Origin: Cryptomeria japonica
Taxonomy: Eukaryota > Streptophyta > Pinopsida > Cupressales > Cupressaceae
Assembly (NCBI RefSeq): GCF_030272615.1
Contig: NC_081415.1
Coordinates: 103,656,796 to 103,720,795 of the forward strand
Length of the DNA stretch: 64,000 nt
Direction of reading: 5' to 3'
In this document: one piece after another, positions 1-9,441 of the stretch
Position numbering within the stretch: position 1 is the first letter of the stretch
Layout of the letters: every line of letters begins with the position of its first letter
Program-made: the position numbers and the translations under genes
The notes under the pieces: generated by a model
Seen by the model: the letters and a program-made list of their open reading frames with translations, nothing else
The model's database searches: none
Told to the model about the DNA's origin: nothing

Positions 1-219
1 ACCATGATATGAAGAACCCCTAAACACCTCTAGGACACACACAACCTCCATTTTCAAAGCCATCACAATTTTGACTTATGACCCCTAAGATATCCTCTAG
101 GACTCTACCTAGGACCTATGAGCACTTGGCTCATTATTTTATATACAATGGCTTCATAAGAAGCATAATATCAACAAGACAAAGAAAGAGAAGAAGTTTG
201 GAAGGGTGCTCTTGCACCA
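1..219 (-). repeat. chromovirus 3' LTR, partial
   Basis: Positions 1-219 match 27546-27762 closely (about 13 differences by eye). On the minus strand the LTR begins TGGTGCAAGAG directly after the polypurine tract. The rest lies outside the window. An AT-rich ATATAAAAT-like motif near 135-145 (minus) could be a TATA box. Confidence 0.9.
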
Positions 220-233
220 TACTCCCCCTCTAC
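220..233 (-). promoter_or_regulatory. chromovirus polypurine tract
   Basis: On the minus strand GTAGAGGGGGAGTA lies immediately upstream of the LTR TG end. This is the usual place and composition for the plus-strand DNA primer of Ty3/gypsy elements. Confidence 0.75.
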
Positions 234-239
234 ACACAA

Positions 240-449
240 CTAAGAAGAAGAAGAAGAGATGAGAGCCGGGTCTTTTCCAAGTGTCTTGAATCTGCTCTCG
301 TCCACCCATGTAGCTTCAGATACCGATTGGCCTGCCCATTTCATTAAGTGCTCCATGTAGACCTGGTGTCTAGTAGACTTCTTCACCCTTGATTCCAAGA
401 TCTCCTCTACTTTAGGCTTCTTCACTTGAGGTAAGGTATTTACATCCAA
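240..449 (-). pseudogene. chromodomain at the C-terminus of chromovirus IN
   Basis: The frame contains ILESRVKKSTRHQVYMEHL, then MKWAG, then SEATWV. This follows the chromodomain order of an N-terminal strand, the (V/M)KW aromatic-box strand, and the (E/D)ATWE motif before the terminal helix. Chromodomains of this family bind modified histone tails and steer integration into heterochromatin. The segment ends about 20 bp from the polypurine tract, as expected for the last pol domain. It is separated from the IN C-terminal part (480-722) by a stop, so the polyprotein is no longer continuous. The fold assignment is by eye. Confidence 0.8.
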
Positions 450-479
450 GTCTTGTAATACCTTAGCTTGGTTCTTAGT

Positions 480-722
480 CTACCTTGCTATCTTTCCCTT
501 GTACATTACCAGATTAGCAACATTGAAGACTGGTGAAATGGCTAAGTCTAAAGGTAAATCAACCTTATAGGAGTTCTCACCATATTTTGCTAGAATTTGA
601 CAAGGTCCTACCCTCTTCATCTGCAGTTTGGTAGGCTTACCACTTTGCATCCTAGCTTTGCTCAAATGTACCAGCACATAGTCACCCACCTTGAACTGAA
701 CTTCTCTCCTTTTTTCGTCCAC
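480..722 (-). pseudogene. chromovirus integrase C-terminal (GPY/F-like) domain
   Basis: The frame has FKVGDYVLVHL, a basic stretch, KRVGPCQILAKYGENSYKVDL and then a VFNVANLVMY-like end. In gypsy polyproteins this order is the 'F.(V/P)GD.V.V' strand followed by the GP(Y/F) module (here GPC) and the 'FHVS.L' segment before the chromodomain. The module helps DNA binding and multimerisation of integrase. Upstream, 723-831 links to the catalytic core in another frame, so at least one frameshift or stop has accumulated. Confidence 0.75.
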
Positions 723-831
723 TTTAGCTTTCAGTTTTTGTGTGGATTCAAGGATGGTCTTCTTAACTTGATCTTGAACTTCCTTGATGGTTTAGGTGAA
801 GTCCTTTGCTTGTCCACTCTTCATCTCCAAA

Positions 832-1353
832 CTACTCAGATCTTTGAAGTCCTTTGCTTCTACCAGTGGTTCTATTCACACTATCATTATATGCATACTC
901 TGCTTGAGGAATGATAAGGTCCCATGTCTGACCATATTCCTTAGTTAGACATCTCAACAAATTGCCTAACACTGTATTGATGACTTCAGTTTGACCATTG
1001 GTTTGTGGATGGTAAGCTGAGCTAAATGATAGGTTAGTTCCTAGTCTCCTCCATAATGTCTGCCAAAAATGACCCATGAACTTGTTGTCCTTGTTTGAAA
1101 AAATGCTTAAAGGAAGTCCATGAATCCTAACAATCTCTTTGAAGAAGAGATGTGCAACATAATTAGCATCATGTGTAGTCTTACATGGTATGAAATGACT
1201 CATTTTGGAAAATCTATCTACTACCACATAGATGTTGTCCATACCTGTTTTAGTCTTGGGAAGTCCTACTACAAAGTCCATGCTTAGAAATTCCCAAGGT
1301 CTGTTAGGAACCGGCATTACTTGATCCACCTTTGGCTCTTTGGCAAACACCAC
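832..1353 (-). pseudogene. chromovirus integrase catalytic core
   Basis: Integrase joins element cDNA to the genome. Seen: RPWEFLSMDFVVGLPKT carries the first Asp; the second motif, normally SDRD..F, reads SNKDNKF; the third is TNGQTEVIN with its Glu. The Asp that aligns with the second catalytic residue is therefore Asn here (a G-to-A change on the coding strand), which should abolish activity. The frame overlaps the preceding pol frame at 1304-1353, showing a frameshift just after the zinc-binding domain. The C-terminal end also leaves the expected frame after NDSVN. Family and motifs are clear; inactivity is inferred. Confidence 0.85.
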
Positions 1354-2815
1354 ACTGTTCTACATAACTCTTCACATCTCTTGGCAACTTTGGCCAATGG
1401 TAGTACCTCTGTACTAGATCTAGGGTCTTATTTATCCCAAAGTGTCCACTCAAACTGCCATTATGCTTCTCTTGGATGAGGTTCTCCCTCATAGAACCTC
1501 TAGGTACACACAACTGGTTACCCTTGAAGAAGAGACCATTTTGGAGAGTGTAATCTGCATACTCACCATGGAAATGGTTCTCAAACTCTTTACAAACCTT
1601 GTAAGCTGATGAGAAGTCTTCGTCTCCTTCATAGAGGTCTTTGAAACCTTCTATGCCTATGCTCTGCAACTGTAACTCCTGAACAGTCAACAACTTCCTA
1701 CTCAATGCATCTACCACCTTGTTAAGTTGCCCCTTCTTATGCTTGATGGTGAAGGTGAAGGATTGGAGATACTCCATCCATTTCAGATGTCTATTGCTTA
1801 GCTTCTCCTGAGTGTTGATGTAACTCAATGCCTGATTGTCTGTGAACACTACAAATTCCTTTGGGAGTAGATAATGTCTCCACTTCTTTAGAGACTGAAC
1901 TAATGCATATAGCTCAAGGTCATAGGCTGAGTACTTCTTCTTTGCTTCATTAAGATTCTCACTGAAAAATGCCACAGGTCTTCCCTCTTGACTCAACACA
2001 CCGCCTACTACAATTCCACTTGCATCACACTCCAAGGTAAATAGCTTATCAAATGTAGGTAGGAGAAGGATAGGTTTTGTGGCTACTTCTTGCTTTAACA
2101 ATTGAAATGCTTTGTCAGCCTGCTCTGTCCATTTAAACTTGGTTTTAAGTCCTCCCTTTATGGTCTCAAGGACTGGTGCACATATGCCACTGAAGTTCCT
2201 CACAAACTTCCTATAGAATTGAGCTAATCCATGGAAACTTCTTACCTCAGTCCCTGTTTTAGGTGCAGGCCAATTCAAGATTGCCTCCACTTTGCTTGGA
2301 TCCATCTTCAAGGTTCCCTTAGACACCACAAATCCTAAGTAAACCAACTCTTGCTTCAAGAAGTCACACTTCTCTAGGTTGATGGATAGCTTCTCCTCAT
2401 GCAACCTCTCTAAGACTAACACTTCATTCATCAACCTCATGAAAGTGCTTGGAGCATTAGTAAGCCCAAATGGAATCACAAGCCATTCATACAACCCATC
2501 TATGGTTTTAAAATCAGTTTTCCACTCATCACCCTCCTTAATTCTTATCTGGTGATAACCACTTTTAAGGTCTAGCTTGGTGAAGTACATAGCCCCTCCT
2601 AAACAGTCCTTTAGATCCTCTATTCTAGGAATAGGAAACCTATACGTTATGATAATCCTATTGATTGCTCTTGAGTCAGTGCAAAGTCTCCACTTACCTC
2701 CTTTTTTGGATGCTAGCACTACCGGAACTGCACATGGGCTGATGCTTTTCTTAACTAACCCTTGGTCCAATAAGCTTATATGCAGCCTTGTTAGGTAAGG
2801 ATGCACCGGGAACAA
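1304..2815 (-). pseudogene. chromovirus RT-RNase H and IN zinc domain, with RT active-site deletion
   Basis: A 503-codon open frame. RT fingers and palm are seen as KKGGKWRLCTDSRAIN and FTKLDLKSGYHQI, then IPFGLTNAPSTFMRLMNEVL. That is followed directly by LERLHEEKLSINLEKC. The segment holding the catalytic YxDD box and its flanks, normally about 30 residues, is absent without loss of frame (near 2415-2425). RNase H follows (TLECDASGIVVGGVL, DLELYALVQSLKKWRHYLL, FTDNQAL), then the IN zinc module (H near KHNGSLSGHFG, then CGVCQRAKG). RT copies element RNA to DNA and RNase H removes the template. Without YxDD this copy cannot have been active in RT after the deletion. Confidence 0.9.
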
Positions 2816-3320
2816 AGTCTATCTGATGACTTATAGTCCTTCTAGGTGGAAGAGTTGCAGGCACTCCATCACTTACTATGTCCTCATACTTTTTCAACAT
2901 CTATTTTACCTCCTTAGGTACCTCTGTCTGCAACTTACTCTCCTCCTCTTTAGGCTTTACAAAAATGGCACATCCCACTGTCTCTTCCTCATGCAGCAAG
3001 TGTAAGAACTCTTTACCAGTGTTCAACAAGACACTAGGTGTTCTTGAGCTTCCTTCATCATCTTCTGTCAAAGACTGAATCTTGAAGGTTTTGTCATCCT
3101 TCTTGAAAGAAATGGAGTTCTCTCCTCCATCATAGATCATCTTCCTATCAAATTTCCAGGGTCTTCCTAGCAGCAGATGACAAGCATCATTTGGCAACAC
3201 ATCACATAAGATCCTATCCTTATATCCTCCAATAGTAAACTCTACCCAAGTCTATTCATTGACAAGCACACTTTGTCCTTTGTTCAACCAAGTCACCTTG
3301 TAAGGATTATTGTGGGGTAT
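2816..3320 (-). pseudogene. chromovirus PR C-terminal part and PR-RT linker
   Basis: Between the protease active-site segment and RT the minus strand holds CHLLLGRPWKFDRKMIYDGG, the 'LGRPW' motif at the end of retroelement proteases. A charged linker follows (KKDDKTFKI, EDDEGSSRTP, KPKEEESK). The open part is 2901-3200; stops break it at both ends. The linker length fits chromoviruses. No enzyme beyond the protease end is recognisable. Confidence 0.7.
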
Positions 3321-3757
3321 TCATGTGAGTTTCAACTTCCTAACTGCCTCTTCTGATATGATGTTGTCAGTTGAGCCTGAATCAACTATCACCTTGCACA
3401 CTTTACCAAGAACTTTGCATCTCACCCTAAACAATGCTTTTCTATGTTTGGGTTCTTCCTTAACTGGTTGTCTGATCAAAATCCTATTGAACATCAAATT
3501 CTCACCAATTTCTGATTCAATCTGGTCTACATCCGGTGTCTTGCTACTTGAAGAGTCTTCATGTGCATAAGCAACTCTCTTTCCACTATTGGATGATGTA
3601 GTCTTGTTAGGGCATCTATATGTCGGGTGTCCTAATTGTCCACAATTGTAACACTTCATGGTTGCAAAATAGGAGTTACCTCTGTCGGTACCTCTACCCC
3701 TATTTGGTCCACCTTGTGCACCTCTTCCTCTAGAATGTCCTCCTCTAGGATTGGTTT
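3321..3757 (-). pseudogene. chromovirus gag C-terminus (zinc knuckle) and protease start
   Basis: Seen: an Arg/Gly-rich stretch (GGHSRGRGAQGGPNRGRG), the knuckle CYNCGQLGHPTYRC (CX2CX4HX4C), a Ser-rich spacer, then VIVDSGSTDNIISEEAV, the DSG active site of an aspartic protease. Gag binds element RNA through the knuckle and PR processes the polyprotein. The frame is cut at 3757 by the family A LTR; the first codons to 3770 of the open frame come from that LTR. The gag part that should precede this segment is at 25792-26085, with the middle missing. Confidence 0.88.
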
Positions 3758-5148
3758 TGTAGTCACACAAATCTATCCAGCTTAATTAAATAAATATTCG
3801 CTATTTATTTGATTAAAAATCCACTAGCCATCAGTTAATTAAATAAATATTTAATTAATTCATCTCCAAACATTCTTCTATTAATTAAATAAATTATTCA
3901 ATTTATTTTAATTAATTCATTAAACTAAATACAAATCAATTAAATAAATAAAATCTATTTATTTAATAAAATCCCCTTTTCCTCTTTTAATTAAATTAAA
4001 TAAAACATTTATTTAATTCATTATCCCCACCCCACTTGCATTTTCCTACAAATGCAACTTGCACACATTTATTGGAATAAATAAATTTTTATTTTAAATA
4101 AAATCCTATTTTCCCTCACCCATCAAATCCACTTGCAAAATCTAATCCCCTTCTAGATTCTTCTAACCCCTTCCTAATTAGCCTAATCCATCCCCTAATT
4201 ATTGTCACATTCCTAAGCAAAATGGAGTCACTTCTCAAAGACTCCAAAGTCTTTGAAAAGCATTTAATGCTTTGTGTGTTCAACAAATTAACCCCCAAAG
4301 TCTTCCAAGACCACTAATGGCTCTTACATGACCATTTATGGCTCTTACATAACCATTTATGGTTATTTCAAACTTGTCCCCCCAAACATTTATTGTTTTG
4401 ACCATATTCATCCATTTCACATTTGCACAAGATTTTATCCATTGGATAAAACCTTTATTCTTTGAATAAAGAGTTTATTCATTCAACCAACCTTGACTTT
4501 AATTCCCAAGGTCATATCAAGCATTTAGTGCTTATTCCCTCCCCTCTCAACCTATCTCACATTGACACTTGTCATCCTAGGATTGGGTTGAAAGCCGTCA
4601 CATGGATTTGAAATCATTCAATCCTGGCCCTTGTTAAGATTGTTCAATCTCAACCATCCATTGCTCCATTTTCCCTATAAATAGAGCCCATTTCTTCATA
4701 ATCCAGATCCTGAAAAACTTGTATGCATTTAAGCTATAGGCATTTTTAGAGAGCATTTTAGCATAATTATCTAATATCTTGTCTTTTTGATAAAATAAAT
4801 CATTTTAGCATCAATAGCATAGTATTAGCTTTTCATTTCACTTTTGGAGCATAATACCACAATCTCAATCCTCCATAAGCATCCATAGTGCAAAAAGTTG
4901 CTGAGAGCTATAGTATTTTGGAACTTGGAGAGGAGAGGAATAAGAGAGAAAGCAGCCAAGACCATGCTAAGAGGCATTTGGAGATGTCTCATTATCTTTG
5001 TTTCTTTAGTTAGATATATTAGCATGTTTTTAGTGTCTCTCTTGGTATGTCTTTTTAGATTAGTTTTTGATTGACTAACACTAATGATCTTTTGGTCTTT
5101 TGTGTGTTGATTGTCATTGGCTAACCTTGTCCATTTAAGAAGGCATCA
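3758..5148 (+). repeat. family A 5' LTR
   Basis: Begins TGTAGTCACAC and ends GGCATCA two bases before the primer site. The start is an abrupt break in the chromovirus gag frame. The first 400 bp are AT-rich with many TTAATTAAATAAAT words; the rest is pyrimidine-rich. Identical in length to 20857-22247. Confidence 0.92.
4676..4684 (+). promoter_or_regulatory. TATA box of the family A 5' LTR
   Basis: TATAAATAG preceded by CTCCATTTTCC, about two thirds into the LTR, a normal place for the U3 promoter. Conserved at 21775. Transcription would start roughly 25-35 bp downstream; this is inferred from spacing. Confidence 0.65.
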
Positions 5149-5150
5149 TT

Positions 5151-5170
5151 TGGTGAACCCGACGTGAATC
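5151..5170 (+). promoter_or_regulatory. primer-binding site, tRNA-Trp type
   Basis: TGGTGAACCCGACGTGAATC starts two bases after the LTR. From memory it is complementary to the 3' end of plant tRNA-Trp(CCA) (GATTCACGTCGGGTTCA plus CCA). Repeated without change at 22250. Confidence 0.7.
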
Positions 5171-5240
5171 CAAGCACCAAAAAAATACCATTTTTTTTTG
5201 TAAACTAACATGTCTGATTGTTGAATTTGTCACACAGGTT

Positions 5241-5477
5241 GCGCTTCGACGCTATTGAACACATTCTAGCGCTACCGACACTTTCTATTTTAGCACTATT
5301 GTTACTACAATAGCGCTATTGTCAAACTTTCAGCGCATTCGGATTTGTTTTGGCGCTTTTGTTGTTATTTTGGCGCTATTGAAACTATTTTAGCGCGTTT
5401 GACTCTCTGTCATTCCTGTTCTTTCAGCGCTTCTGTGTGAAATAGCACTTCTATTTAAATGCAGACTAGCGCTATTG
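5241..5477 (+). repeat. leader tract of degenerate AGCGCTATTG words
   Basis: About eleven copies of a word close to AGCGCTATTG (variants GGCGCTATTG, GGCGCTTTTG, AGCGCTTCTG, AGCACTATTG) at spacings of about 20-25 bp with unrelated DNA between. The 3' region (19991-20302) carries the reverse-complement word CAATAGCGCT in the same style. The tract lies between the primer site and the putative splice acceptor. Confidence 0.8.
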
Positions 5478-5949
5478 CAACAGAATGTTGTAAAACTCAC
5501 CTTGTAACCAAAAAATTGAAAATCTTAGGCTTGTGGAAGCCCCCCTTTGACATAGATTTTACTAACTGTTCATTGTTTTTGCAGGTTTAAAAACTCATCA
5601 CTAAAATCACAAATTTTCCTTTGGTGCTCTTAAAACACTTGAAAACAAACATTTAATTCCATTGCAAGTTAGGATTCATCTTCATTTTGGTGCTTAAAAT
5701 CAACAAACAAATTTGCTTTCCTTGCATCAAACTTAAAAATCACAAGCCACACTTCAATTTTTGGGCAAATAAAAAGAACAATCCACTTGTTTTGATTTTT
5801 GTAAAAACAAATTTTACTTCAAGCAAATGTGTTTTTCATTAAGTTGACCAGGATTTTCGAATTCTAGATTACAAAACACACTGCCTTTGAAGTTAAAAAG
5901 AACACCATGGCTGTTGGAGCAACATCTCCAAATAGTTAGACCACATTTT

Positions 5950-6360
5950 GAAATGATGGATTAAAAAGAACAAGTGTTTTACGTGTTTGGCACGCTTGTG
6001 CAAAAAGTCAGTCGAGTGGTCCTACCTCTAACACACACTATCCTCTCCCTTGGCTTTCGTGGTCCTAGGTGCAAGAGAAAAGTGTTAGTAACACTCAAAA
6101 TTTTATCTTTTTAAGAGAGGCCTACCAAGGGATCGATACTCTTGGGAATGATCTCGAGCAGTAAATCCTTCGAGCCGCTATAGAAATCAGGTGAGAGCGA
6201 AAGCTGTAGCCTTGGGTATAGCTGTTCCTACAGTATAACTGGCCGAAAGGACAAATGGGCCCCACCACCAATTACAAGGCTCTGAAGTGAGTCACTGTAG
6301 AATGAACTTATGTCCAAAAACATCGAGCATGACTAAACACCTTTAAGTAGTAGCCCACCT
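5950..6360 (+). other. conserved noncoding leader module (family A)
   Basis: Contains AACAAGTGTTTTACGTGTTTGG, TATCCTCTCCC, GTGCAAGAGAAA and GATCTCGAGC followed by TCGAGCCGCTATA. Family B has related sequence in the same order at 41818-42200, at nearly the same distance from the primer site (about 800-1200 and 965-1350 bp). The copy at 23050-23450 preserves a possible small hairpin, AGCGG pairing with CCGCT. A structured RNA such as a packaging or translation signal is possible. The rest of the leader (5585-5949, 6361-6782 and 7356-7807) shows no further recognisable feature. Confidence 0.45.
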
Positions 6361-6782
6361 GTTCTATTGATTGAGGATATTTGTGATATAATTTAGTGCA
6401 AGATCATAGATGGTTTTGCTCCCAAGATACTCACCATACATATTTCCTTGAGTAGAAACATAGCTTTTTGAAAAGTCACTTGTGGCTTGATAAAAGTGGT
6501 GACTCCCCCATCATAGGGATCATCTATTTGTTATGCTCGTGCAAGACTTAGTATATCACATCCTTACCTGCCACGATGGGATTCATAAGGTATGTAGTAC
6601 CAAAGTCGAAGAAATATCAAAATGTGGGCTAAATTTATCACAACTGGCCATCTGACCTTAGGGATAAAAAAGTGTTTGAAGTGTGTTTGTTTTAAAGACC
6701 AAGTGCAAATTGAGCCGACTTCAGGCTTTGGAAATACATCTTAAAATACATCTAAAAGAAAGGTCATATACAAGTCCAAGGA

Positions 6783-7355
6783 TTGGGTCGATCTAGACCC
6801 ATACTCATTTGTGCCTTTGAGGCAACATTCTTGTGTTTGTGTGCTTGCTTTGTTTTCTTGTCAAAGAAAAATAAAAAAATCAATCCCAAAAACAAAGTAT
6901 TCATCCAACATCTTTTAAATACAACCAAAAACATCCAAAACAAAGTCCCAACAACAAAGAATCAAAATTTTATGACCATTCTTCACATCTTGCGAAAGAA
7001 GAAGCGTCATCAGAATATCAACTTGAAAAGAAAACCATTGAGCTGAAAGGCTTTGATAAAACGAAGGAAATTCTTCTATATCAATAGACAAATCTTTGTC
7101 TCCCATAGAATCTTTTTACATCGCATGCGTCTCTACCTCCAAGGCAAAACAAACGAATTTGATTCTGAATCATTGAACCGCAGAGCTTTTATGCAATATA
7201 GAGCTCTGAGTTATCACAAAAACCAAGGAGGAAAGATTAATCCCAACTTCTTCCCAAACATCTGCATCACCTACAACACAGCTCGAGAAATACCACCAAC
7301 ACCCGAAAGGGAAGAGATAGAGTTTATCCCATTTGTGACACAAAGTTTTTATTAA
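6783..7355 (+). pseudogene. leader ORF upstream of gag (family A, first copy)
   Basis: About 190 codons in one frame, broken here by a single TGA at 7044. The second copy (23864-24436) is open at that site but has its own TGA where this copy has CGA, so the ancestor was probably open throughout. The N-terminus has a hydrophobic stretch (ILICAFEATFLCLCACFVF), then a Lys/Asn-rich part, then a basic region with INRQIFVSHR and KTNEFDSESLN, and an acidic end. The second half aligns with the leader ORF of family B (42733-43041; HSNEFDASDEL). Ogre elements, relatives in the Tat lineage, are known to carry an ORF ahead of gag; equivalence is inferred. Function unknown. Confidence 0.55.
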
Positions 7356-7807
7356 AGTTGAAAACATTTCATCCATCATCTTGCTCATACATCATGACTT
7401 CATCATCAATCCATTCCAACTCTCAAAACATTAAGAGGTTCTTGTTCCAAATTCTCTTTTAGATATTGCTTGAAATCAAACACCTCACGTCACTTTTTAG
7501 ATTGTTTCTACATCTAGGATAAGCTCATCCTAAGAAACACATCTACGCAGGTTAAAACTAGTCCATGAGTGAATCCTCTCGTTACTAGGTAGTTAAATCT
7601 GTAACACATCTCAGATTTCTCTACACCTTATCACATCAAAATCTTATCAAACAAACAAGCAATTCAAAAAAAAAAAGGAATTTTGGTTACATCTACCTTA
7701 AAGTGCTAGAGATCCACATGCAACACAATTCACCAATCATCAATCTCTCATTTCATCAAAAACTCATCATCATTTTCAGTCAACTTCAACAAAGACTCAT
7801 AAACAAA

Positions 7808-9414
7808 ATGGCTCAAACCCGATCACGGTCAAGGCAACGAGAAATAGAAATAGAAGAAGAAGAGGAGGAAAATCTCAATGAATTTCAAGAAGCACTTGGG
7901 GGAAATGCGAATGACGACAACCCAAGTACTCCTACTCCTGCAACAATCGAAAGGGCTCAGCATAACCCTCTCTTTAACAGATTGTTTGATGAAATACTCA
8001 GGAGCAATGCGGATGCTCACTTTTTAAAGCTCGCTCAAGAAGGAGCAAAACTCCCCTCTGACTTTGATCTTGCCTAATTAAGACAAGCATCAGAAAGACA
8101 AAGTCGCCATGAAGAGGAAAGTGGTAGAGACCCCATCAGATATAACATTCCTCGAGGTAAGCCACCACCTCCTCCTCCAAATGAAATGGAGATGTTGCAG
8201 CAACAAGTCGAGAATCTCGCCCAACAGCTTCATAGTGGTGTCAAGACTAACCAATTCTTCCTCAATGACATCTGTCCCTATCCTTTTGATAGGAATCTTT
8301 ATATGCCCCCCTTTCCACGAGGATTTGAAACACCCAAATTTGAAAAATATAGAGGAAAGGGAGATCCCCATGATCACGTTAGAGAATTTCATTCTACTTG
8401 TCTTGAAGTGGCATATGAAGACACATACCTAATGCGCCTTTTTCCCCAAAGCTTGGGAGGACCAACCACATCATGGTTTTCCCGACTATCAGGTGGCATT
8501 CGAACATTTGAGGAACTCATCCAGAAGTTCCTAGCTCATTACCCCCATAACATTGAACGCGACATCACCATGGCTGATCTGTGCAACACCAAACAAAAAC
8601 CAGGTGAACTATTCTCAGTATTCCTACAACGATGGCACCAAATGTCTAGCAGACGTTCTCTTCAATTACCTAAACGAGAACTAGTGGAAATATTCATTTC
8701 CAACTTAAACGAAGAAATGGAATTTCAGTTGGATGTCAAAGACACAGACTCTTTTAATGATATGATCACCAAGGGTTTGAAATGTGAAAGGACACTCATC
8801 AAGAAAGGACTGATCAAAATCTTTAATGAACCAAAAGATGGTCCTCGCCCACGCTTCAATAGCGATAAACCAAACTTTTGGAATAAAAACAAGAATATTG
8901 TCAATGATGGGGTTGTGGATGCCCGAACTATCCAAAATGCACAACCTGTGGTGCGGTTTGCAGGACAAAATCCTCCACCTCAAAACAACGCAATGTTCCT
9001 TCTAATCAAGGTCGCATCACATCCCATGATGAACCAAGACCTCGTCAACAAAAATAGAAACGAACATACACTCCCTTAGGGGAACCCATTGAAACAGTGT
9101 TGCGACAACTCATTTCTCAAAATTTGGTCACTCTACCTAAACTATCAAACTATGAGCCTCAGGTCAAACCGGCATGGTGGAGAGATACTGAACACTGTGA
9201 ATTCCATCAAGGAAGAGGACACAAGACAAGTAATTGTCACCGATTAAAAGATCTTATTCAGGATCTTATTGACCGAGGAGAAATTGAAATTGAAGGACAT
9301 GACCCAAAAACAACAAATAATGATCATCTGATGTTCAAAAATCCACTTCCATCACAAGATCAAAGGGGTCCTTCTACTTCCAGGAGAGGCACTGAAACCA
9401 CTGATTATACATAG
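7808..9414 (+). pseudogene. family A gag (first copy)
   Basis: The start ATG at 7808 (MAQTRSRSRQ) is chosen because family B gag begins MVTTRS at the matching place; the frame is also open upstream from 7703. Seen: acidic N-terminus (EIEIEEEEEENLNEF), the capsid-like core (PYPFDRNLYMPPFPRGFE, KFEKYRGKGDP, LFPQSLGGPTTSWFS, FEELIQKFLAHY), and a knuckle CEFHQGRGHKTSNC of the CX2HX4HX4C form usual in Tat elements. Gag packages element RNA. Breaks: CAA became TAA at 8076-8078 (open in the second copy), with further breaks near 9080-9096. A CDS-length product cannot be made from this copy. Confidence 0.88.
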
Positions 9415-9441
9415 GCTGCATATAATTACACTATCAATCAT

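Larger units (their letters stand above)
5045..5584 (+). other. putative leader intron spanning the primer-binding site
   Basis: Seen: a donor-like CTTG|GTATGT at 5045, a perfect TACTAAC branch-type motif at 5560-5566 and TTTTTGCAG|GT ending at 5584. The same three signals occur at 22144-22665, and a donor and acceptor in matching places in family B (40746-41049). Removal would take out the LTR end, the primer site and the repeat tract, giving an mRNA that cannot be reverse-transcribed beside an unspliced genomic RNA. Splicing is inferred; no transcript data were available. Confidence 0.4.

Noticed and set aside
1-219. Match of 1-219 to 27546-27762 as a segmental duplication
   Set aside because: The match ends exactly at a polypurine tract on one side and at LTR TG/CA ends on the other, so it is the LTR pair of one element.
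4825-5025. Short minus-strand ORFs in the family A LTRs (also 4116-4298, 21215-21397, 21924-22124)
   Set aside because: They recur only because the LTR recurs, have no protein motif, and lie over promoter and U5 sequence.
5151-5170. A tRNA gene at the primer-binding sites
   Set aside because: Only the 3'-end complement of a tRNA is present; there are no cloverleaf arms or internal promoter boxes.
5241-5477. Regularly spaced repeat tract as a CRISPR array
   Set aside because: The words are only about 10 bp, degenerate, irregularly spaced and inside a plant retrotransposon.
6783-6860. Hydrophobic start of the leader ORF as an envelope signal peptide
   Set aside because: Only the N-terminal part is hydrophobic, the family B counterpart is not clearly similar there, and no other envelope feature is present.
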